Assembly: GCA_023264755.1 (NCBI GenBank)
Contig: JAHFVB010000121.1
Location: forward strand, 1 to 10,509
Source of the DNA: Mycobacterium sp.
GTDB lineage: Bacteria > Actinomycetota > Actinomycetes > Mycobacteriales > Mycobacteriaceae
Length of the DNA: 10,509 bases
Direction of reading: 5' to 3'
Each line of letters starts with the position of its first letter. Within the stretch, counting starts at the first letter, position 1. Below are positions 7,091-10,509 of this stretch, piece by piece. The notes beneath the pieces were generated by a model. The model was not told where the DNA came from. It searched no databases and was given only the letters and a program-made list of their open reading frames with translations. The position numbers were made by a program, and so were the translations under genes.

Positions 7091-7097
7091 TGCTGCC

Positions 7098-7319
7098 ATG
7101 AGTGTGATTCTGACCTTCCTCATCTTGATGGCTCCGTTTGCGGTGGCTGCCCTCATCAGCTGGGCGAGCCACCGCTCGGATCCGAAACGCGCCTGGCTGG
7201 CCGCTGCGGCCGACGACCCCGACTGGTACCGAATTCAGCACGACGCCGAAGCCGCCCGCACCCGCTTCGAAACGGCTCCCGCGTGGCCCGTTTCAGGCGT
7301 GATGGGCGAACGTCGATAG
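7098..7319 (+). CDS. Small single-pass membrane protein, function unknown
   Basis: A 73-residue protein, not assigned to a family. It begins MSVILTFLILMAPFAVAALI, an N-terminal membrane helix (about 3-24). A polar segment rich in charged residues follows (HRSDPKRAW, DDPDWYRIQHDAEAARTRFE), most likely cytoplasmic, ending WPVSGVMGERR. The reading frame is open far upstream, but that part is antisense to the AraC-family gene; the ATG at 7098 is chosen because it starts a credible membrane helix and has a -10-like AATAAT just upstream. No Shine-Dalgarno site is seen. The last 27 bases overlap the 3' end of the convergent hydrolase gene. Its divergent position beside the DJ-1/AraC regulator makes it a candidate target. 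Protein character supports a real gene, but no functional motif is visible. Confidence 0.72.
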   Translation: MSVILTFLILMAPFAVAALISWASHRSDPKRAWLAAAADDPDWYRIQHDAEAARTRFETAPAWPVSGVMGERR

Positions 7320-8063
7320 AAACGCCTCGACCGCTTCGCGGTATTCCAGCGGAGCGTCGTCATGGACCAGATGACCGGCACCGGGCACGTGAAGATACGT
7401 GGCCCGAGTGCCGGTCTCTTGCATTTCGCGCATTTGCCCCGGCGGGGTCACGGAGTTGCCCGCCTCGATGAGCAGCCGGGGTACCCGCACCGCCCGCCAC
7501 TGGTCCCAGTAGTGCCGGGTGCCCCATTCGGCAGCGATCTCGATCCAGCGTTCGGCGTGTCCGTGCAGCCGCCAACCCGTCGCCGTTCGATCGAACGCCT
7601 CCAGGAAGTACTGCCCCGCGACGTCCCCGAACTCGTCGAATATCTGCTGGGCGGAGGAGAACTCGACCGGCAGCGCATGAAGCCATGGCTCCCATGGACC
7701 CGTGGTTCGGCCTCGGAAGTCCGGGGCCATGTCCTCCACCACCAGCGCCGTCACCAACTCTGGCCGGGCCGCGGCCAGGCACCAGGCGTGCAAGCCTCCC
7801 ATCGAGTGCCCGACGAGGGTCACCGGACGCTGCAGCGGCTCGAGCGCGGCGGCGAGTGCCGAGACGAACCGCTCCGTGCTGACGGGATGCTCGTCGGCGA
7901 CGTCGCGCCCGCGATGCCACGGTGCGTCGTAGGTGTAGACCGCACCGTGGGCGGCCAGCCACGGCGTCTGCCGCGACCAGGTGCTGCCGCGTCCCATCAG
8001 GCCGTGCACCAGCACGATGGGTGGGCCTTCGCCGGCCCGGTGCGTGAGCAGTTCGGTGGGCAT
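7293..8063 (-). CDS. Alpha/beta-fold hydrolase (Rv3591c-like)
   Basis: A probable esterase or C-C/ester-bond hydrolase of the alpha/beta superfamily, 256 residues, cytoplasmic, substrate unknown. The oxyanion-hole motif is HGLMGRGSTW (20-29), the nucleophile is Ser87 in GHSMG (85-89), and the catalytic His is His231 in PGAGHLVHDD. The usual Asp after strand 7 is not obvious (the segment reads LLIEAGNSVTPPGQ); Asp111 after strand 6 (VVEDMAPD) is the better candidate for the acid. It corresponds by position to Mtb Rv3591c. The start is ATG 8063, giving MPTELLTHRAGEGPP; the frame stays open through the tandem repeat and into mhuD antisense, but that extension is not protein-like and is rejected. 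It is divergent from mhuD and overlaps the small membrane protein gene tail to tail by 27 bases. A weak CAAGAT lies at -12 to -7. Confidence 0.93.
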   Translation of the reverse strand: MPTELLTHRAGEGPPIVLVHGLMGRGSTWSRQTPWLAAHGAVYTYDAPWHRGRDVADEHPVSTERFVSALAAALEPLQRPVTLVGHSMGGLHAWCLAAARPELVTALVVEDMAPDFRGRTTGPWEPWLHALPVEFSSAQQIFDEFGDVAGQYFLEAFDRTATGWRLHGHAERWIEIAAEWGTRHYWDQWRAVRVPRLLIEAGNSVTPPGQMREMQETGTRATYLHVPGAGHLVHDDAPLEYREAVEAFLSTFAHHA

Positions 8064-8088
8064 GGCGCAATCTTGCCTGGGAAGTTCG

Positions 8089-8163
8089 GACCGGCGGGCA
8101 GGAGCGCAGCGACCCGGGAAGGCGAGACCGGCGGGCAGGAGCGCAGCGACCCGGGAAGGCGAG
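8089..8163. repeat. Perfect tandem repeat, 2 x 37 bases
   Basis: The unit at 8089-8125 is repeated without a mismatch at 8126-8162, and one further base matches. It begins GACCGGCGGGCAGGAGCGCA and ends CCCGGGAAGGCGA. A degenerate piece of a third unit (CCTGGGAAGTTCGGA) precedes it at 8076-8090. The block fills most of the 117-base space between the divergent starts of the hydrolase and mhuD, and ends 4 bases before the candidate mhuD -10 box. The GAGCGCAGCGACC core resembles GC-rich intergenic motifs common in mycobacteria, but I cannot confirm dispersed copies. Two units are not enough for, and do not look like, a CRISPR. Confidence 0.95.
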
Positions 8164-8167
8164 GTTG

Positions 8168-8173
8168 TAGCCT
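8168..8173 (+). promoter_or_regulatory. Candidate leaderless -10 box of mhuD
   Basis: TAGCCT fits TANNNT and lies at -13 to -8 from the mhuD ATG. No Shine-Dalgarno site is present. The only -35-like element is GCGACC at 8146-8151 inside the second copy of the tandem repeat, with a 16-base spacer; this match is weak. Confidence 0.45.
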
Positions 8174-8180
8174 GAACCAC

Positions 8181-8498
8181 ATGTCCGTGGTGAAGATCAA
8201 CGCGATCGAGGTCCCGGCCGAAGCAGGCCCGGAGTTGGAGAAGCGGTTCGCAAACCGAGCCCATGCCGTCGACAAACAACCCGGCTTCCTCGGGTTTCAG
8301 CTGCTGCGCCCCGTCAAGGGGGAGAACCGCTACTTCGTGGTGACGCAGTGGGAATCCGAAGAGGCGTTCCAGGCGTGGGCGAACGGTCCCGCGGTCGAGG
8401 CGCACGCCGGCCAGCGTGCCAACCCGGTCGCCACCGGAGCTTCACTGCTCGAATTCGAGGTTGTGTTGGACGTTGCAGGATCCAACTCCGAGCAGTAG
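8181..8498 (+). CDS. mhuD: Heme-degrading monooxygenase MhuD
   Basis: MhuD is an IsdG-type ABM-fold enzyme that opens heme to mycobilin and releases iron without carbon monoxide, in the cytoplasm. The 105 residues equal the length of Mtb MhuD (Rv3592) and match it nearly throughout. The active-site residues Asn7, Trp66 and His75 (proximal heme ligand) are all present, in VVKINAIEV, AFQAWANGP and AVEAHAGQ. The ATG start reproduces the known N terminus. It is divergent from an alpha/beta hydrolase and lies directly upstream of lpqF, with which it probably forms an operon. Iron-dependent control is expected from its role, but no IdeR box was recognised in the 117 bases upstream, most of which are tandem repeat. 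Confidence 0.97.
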   Translation: MSVVKINAIEVPAEAGPELEKRFANRAHAVDKQPGFLGFQLLRPVKGENRYFVVTQWESEEAFQAWANGPAVEAHAGQRANPVATGASLLEFEVVLDVAGSNSEQ

Positions 8499-8508
8499 CG
8501 CACGCCGG

Positions 8509-9837
8509 GTGCGGCGCCGCGCGGTAGGAATCTCGGCGGTCCTCTCGTTGGTGGTTGCGCTGGCTTGCAGCTGCGCGCACACCGGCCCGCCGCCCGCCGA
8601 GGCCGCTTACGGCACGCACATCGACCTCAACACTCCCCAGGGCGTGCGGGCCAAACAGACCGTCGACATGATCAACTCGGATTGGCCGATCGGCACCGTC
8701 GGAGTACGTACGCTCGCCGTCCCCGAAGAGGTCGACGACATCACCTCGGCCATGGGCCGGCTCTGGTCGGATCGACCGATCACCGTCACCGGGATCGACA
8801 TGGGGGCGAGCCAAGCCACCCTGCACCTCCGCACTTCGTACGGGGCCGACCAGGACGTCGAATTGCGCACCAACGACGCCGGTTTGGTCGATCGCTTCGA
8901 AGTGACCATCCAACCTCCGACGATCAATGACTGGGCCGACGTCGACACTCAGCTGACCAAGTCCGGAGCGCGGTATTCGTACCAGTTGTCGAAGGTGACC
9001 AACGGCGTCTGCAGCCGCTTCGCGGGTACCAACGTCGACGATTCGCTTCCATTGGCCTCGGTGTTCAAGCTGTACGTGCTGCTGGCCTTGGCAGAAGCGG
9101 TCAGCGCGGGCACCGTGCAGTGGGACGAACAGCTGACCATCACCAAGGAGGTCAAGGACGTCGGGTCGGCCGGCTTCGACAAACTTCCGCCAGGCACCAA
9201 GGTCTCGGTGAGAGACGTTGCGCAGAAGATGATCTCGGCGAGTGACAACATGGCCACCGACATGCTGATCAACCGGCTCGGGCATGGCGCCGTGGAGCGG
9301 GCCCTGGTCGCGGCCGGCCACCACGACCCGGCTCTGATGACTCCCTTCCCCACCACCCACGAGTTGTTCACCATCGGCTGGGGCAAGCCGGATCTACGCG
9401 AAGAGTGGCAGAAGGCGTCGCCCACGGTTCGGGCGCACATGCTCGAACAAACGAATTCCCGGGCCTACGAACCGGATCCGGAGCGGATCTACACGCCGGC
9501 CTCACCCTACGGCGTCGAGTGGTTCGGCACGGCTACCGACATCTGTCGCGTGCACGCCGCGTTGCAGTCCGCGGCGGTCGGGCGGGCCGCCCCGGTCAAG
9601 GACATCCTCTCGGCCGTGCCCGGAATCGATCTCGATAGGACGAAGTGGCCGTACCTCGGCGCCAAGGGCGGCAACCTGCCCGGCGACCTGTCCTTCAGCT
9701 GGTACGCCGTCGACCGGACGGGTCAGCCGTGGGTCGTCAGCTTCCAACTGACCTGGCCGAAGTACCGCAGCCTGGCCGCCGCCGAGTGGGTGTTGTCGAT
9801 CGCCAAGCAAGCGTTCGGCATGCTGCCCGTCGGCTGA
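8509..9837 (+). CDS. lpqF: Lipoprotein with class A beta-lactamase-like fold (LpqF)
   Basis: An exported lipoprotein anchored outside the membrane. With the GTG at 8509 it has 442 residues; a TTG at 8473 would add 12 and overlap mhuD, bringing the length near Mtb LpqF (Rv3593, about 452), so the start is uncertain. The signal peptide is RRR-AVGISAVLSLVVALA with the lipid-carrying cysteine at 20 (ALAC) or 22. A small N-terminal domain (about 34-150) of NTF2/steroid-isomerase character is inferred from the general layout of such fusions. The beta-lactamase-like domain follows with Ser184 and Lys187 (SVFK, the SxxK motif), SDN at 245-247 and KGG at 386-388 in place of KTG. The serine-enzyme core is thus present, but the family has no established beta-lactamase role and may be an esterase or cell-wall enzyme. 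The gene is 10 bases downstream of mhuD. Confidence 0.9.
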   Translation: MRRRAVGISAVLSLVVALACSCAHTGPPPAEAAYGTHIDLNTPQGVRAKQTVDMINSDWPIGTVGVRTLAVPEEVDDITSAMGRLWSDRPITVTGIDMGASQATLHLRTSYGADQDVELRTNDAGLVDRFEVTIQPPTINDWADVDTQLTKSGARYSYQLSKVTNGVCSRFAGTNVDDSLPLASVFKLYVLLALAEAVSAGTVQWDEQLTITKEVKDVGSAGFDKLPPGTKVSVRDVAQKMISASDNMATDMLINRLGHGAVERALVAAGHHDPALMTPFPTTHELFTIGWGKPDLREEWQKASPTVRAHMLEQTNSRAYEPDPERIYTPASPYGVEWFGTATDICRVHAALQSAAVGRAAPVKDILSAVPGIDLDRTKWPYLGAKGGNLPGDLSFSWYAVDRTGQPWVVSFQLTWPKYRSLAAAEWVLSIAKQAFGMLPVG

Positions 9838-9855
9838 CGACTGCGGGGCTCAGCC
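9832..9855. terminator. Inverted repeat spanning both stop codons, possible bidirectional terminator
   Basis: GGCTGA (9832-9837) and TCAGCC (9850-9855) can pair across 12 bases; the TGA and the minus-strand TGA are part of the arms. An alternative smaller hairpin, GGGC-TCA-GCCC, lies at 9846-9856. No T-run follows. The 12-base gap between convergent genes leaves no other room for a terminator. Confidence 0.25.
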
Positions 9856-10401
9856 CGTCGAGCGCAGCGTCCAGGCTTGCCCGCGCAGGTGCATGACGGT
9901 CCGGCTGGCGGGGCTGACGTCGATGCGCCAGAACGACTTTGGTGGCGCATCGAGGGCAATCAGGATGGCCGCGCGGATCACCGCCGGGTGGGTGACGGCG
10001 ACGATCCGGCCGCGCCTGGCCCCGAGTGAGTCCAGCCACCGCCGCACCCGCACCATCACGGCGACGACGGACTCTCCGCCGTGCGGCGCCCCCGCGGGGT
10101 CGGTCAACCAGATCGCCAGTTCGGCGGGCAGGACGCCGCCGAGCACGTTTCCCCGCCACGACCCGTGGTCGAGATCGGCCAGCGCCGGTTCCGACTCGGC
10201 GCGCAGTCCCAGGAGTTCGGCGGTCTGGCGGGTCCGTTTCTCGGGACCGCACAGCGCGGCGTCGATGGTTCCCAGTTCGGTCGTTGCATCGAGCTGACGG
10301 TGCCCCAACGCATTCAGGGGCTCGTCGATGGGAAATCGTCCGGCTGCCATCGCATCCGTCATGCCATGGGAGACGAGGGTCAGCCGGACGACGTCACTCA
10401 C
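9850..10401 (-). CDS. Histidine phosphatase family protein with SHG in place of RHG
   Basis: A 183-residue member of the phosphoglycerate-mutase-like histidine phosphatase superfamily. The nucleophilic His12 lies in LTLVSHGMTDA, where the usual Arg of the RHG motif is Ser11. Arg56 (GPEKRTRQTAEL) and the second catalytic His138 (VTHPAVIRAA) are present; the acid is probably Asp76 or Asp78 in LADLDHGSWRG instead of the usual Glu. The GTG start is supported because it overlaps the upstream stop codon as GTGA, a standard translational-coupling arrangement; the open frame beyond it runs through the neighbouring gene out of frame. The upstream gene looks like CbtA, a cobalt transporter, so a role in cobalamin metabolism (for example alpha-ribazole phosphatase) is possible but only inferred. 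It is convergent with lpqF, 12 bases apart. Confidence 0.88.
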   Translation of the reverse strand: MSDVVRLTLVSHGMTDAMAAGRFPIDEPLNALGHRQLDATTELGTIDAALCGPEKRTRQTAELLGLRAESEPALADLDHGSWRGNVLGGVLPAELAIWLTDPAGAPHGGESVVAVMVRVRRWLDSLGARRGRIVAVTHPAVIRAAILIALDAPPKSFWRIDVSPASRTVMHLRGQAWTLRSTG

Positions 10402-10509
10402 GCAGGTAGGGGTTCCTTGCGTTTGGACTCCAGCAGCCGCGAACTGAGTGCGGCGAACACCAGCCCAATGGTCGTCCACATGACGACTTGCGTCCCAAGG
10501 GAATACAAC
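10398..10509 (-). CDS. C-terminal end of a membrane protein, probably CbtA-type
   Basis: Only the last 36 codons are inside the window. They encode most of a transmembrane helix (about 4-22 of the visible part, QVVMWTTIGLVFAALSSRLL) and a basic tail ESKRKEPLPA. The stop codon TGA overlaps the GTG of the histidine phosphatase by four bases. The tail resembles CbtA, a predicted five-helix cobalt transporter subunit, and CbtA next to a histidine phosphatase is an arrangement I recall from actinobacteria; both are memory-based inferences. Any other integral membrane protein ending in a helix would also fit. Confidence 0.6.
   Translation of the reverse strand, partial: LYSLGTQVVMWTTIGLVFAALSSRLLESKRKEPLPA

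Noticed and set aside
8089..8163. Tandem repeat considered as a CRISPR remnant
   Set aside because: The two units abut with no spacer between them and there are no cas genes; it is a plain tandem duplication.
7362..8180. Plus-strand open frame fused in front of mhuD
   Set aside because: It is antisense to the hydrolase gene and runs through repeat DNA; the known MhuD N terminus is at 8181.
8064..8180. IdeR/iron box upstream of mhuD
   Set aside because: I searched by eye for the AT-containing palindrome typical of IdeR sites and found none; the region is almost all GC-rich repeat.
8064..8405. N-terminal extension of the hydrolase through the tandem repeat
   Set aside because: It crosses the repeat and lies antisense to mhuD; alpha/beta hydrolase sequence starts at MPTELLTHRAGEGPP.
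10402..10479. N-terminal extension of the histidine phosphatase
   Set aside because: It overlaps the 3' end of the upstream membrane protein gene out of frame; the GTGA overlap and family motif position support GTG at 10401.

Overview
The window comes from a high-GC actinobacterium, almost certainly a mycobacterium and probably a fast grower (Mycolicibacterium type). The proteins closely match what I remember of Mycobacterium tuberculosis (Mtb), and the order radA - disA - Rv3587c-like - canB - mutY - Rv3591c-like hydrolase - mhuD - lpqF is that of Mtb Rv3585 to Rv3593. No tRNA, rRNA, CRISPR array or insertion sequence was found. Coding density is very high: no gene-free stretch exceeds 120 bases.

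Layout. (1) 2-2238, plus strand: the 3' part of radA, overlapping disA (c-di-AMP synthase) by 10 bases; RadA is a known partner and regulator of DisA. (2) 2267-3729, minus strand: a membrane-anchored, proline-rich exported protein and canB, a beta-carbonic anhydrase. (3) 3743-6028, plus strand: mutY, head to head with canB across 13 bases, then after 3 bases a gene for an alpha/beta-hydrolase-like plus class III cyclase fusion. (4) 6051-7319: a GlxA-type DJ-1/AraC regulator (minus) and a divergent 73-residue membrane protein (plus), sharing a 72-base control region with a long inverted repeat. (5) 7293-9837: an alpha/beta hydrolase (minus), divergent from mhuD (heme degradation) and lpqF (beta-lactamase-fold lipoprotein); a perfect 2 x 37-base tandem repeat sits between the divergent starts. 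(6) 9850-10509, minus strand: a histidine phosphatase coupled by a GTGA overlap to the 3' end of a probable CbtA-type membrane protein.

How it fits together. Most genes are conserved mycobacterial housekeeping: DNA-integrity signalling and repair (radA, disA, mutY), CO2/bicarbonate balance (canB) and heme-iron release (mhuD). The segment 4655-7292 looks accessory: in Mtb the same slot holds a PE_PGRS gene (from memory). It contains the most interesting protein, a cyclase whose fused hydrolase domain has lost all three catalytic triad positions while the cyclase keeps its metal sites and carries the two unusual active-site residues known from Mtb Rv1900c. Several genes have a TANNNT-like hexamer 7-13 bases before the start codon and no Shine-Dalgarno sequence, which fits leaderless transcription.

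I did not see a wholly new multi-gene system. The best candidates for something undescribed are the pseudo-hydrolase/cyclase fused into the mutY operon, the inverted-repeat operator of the AraC gene, and the 37-base tandem repeat before mhuD.
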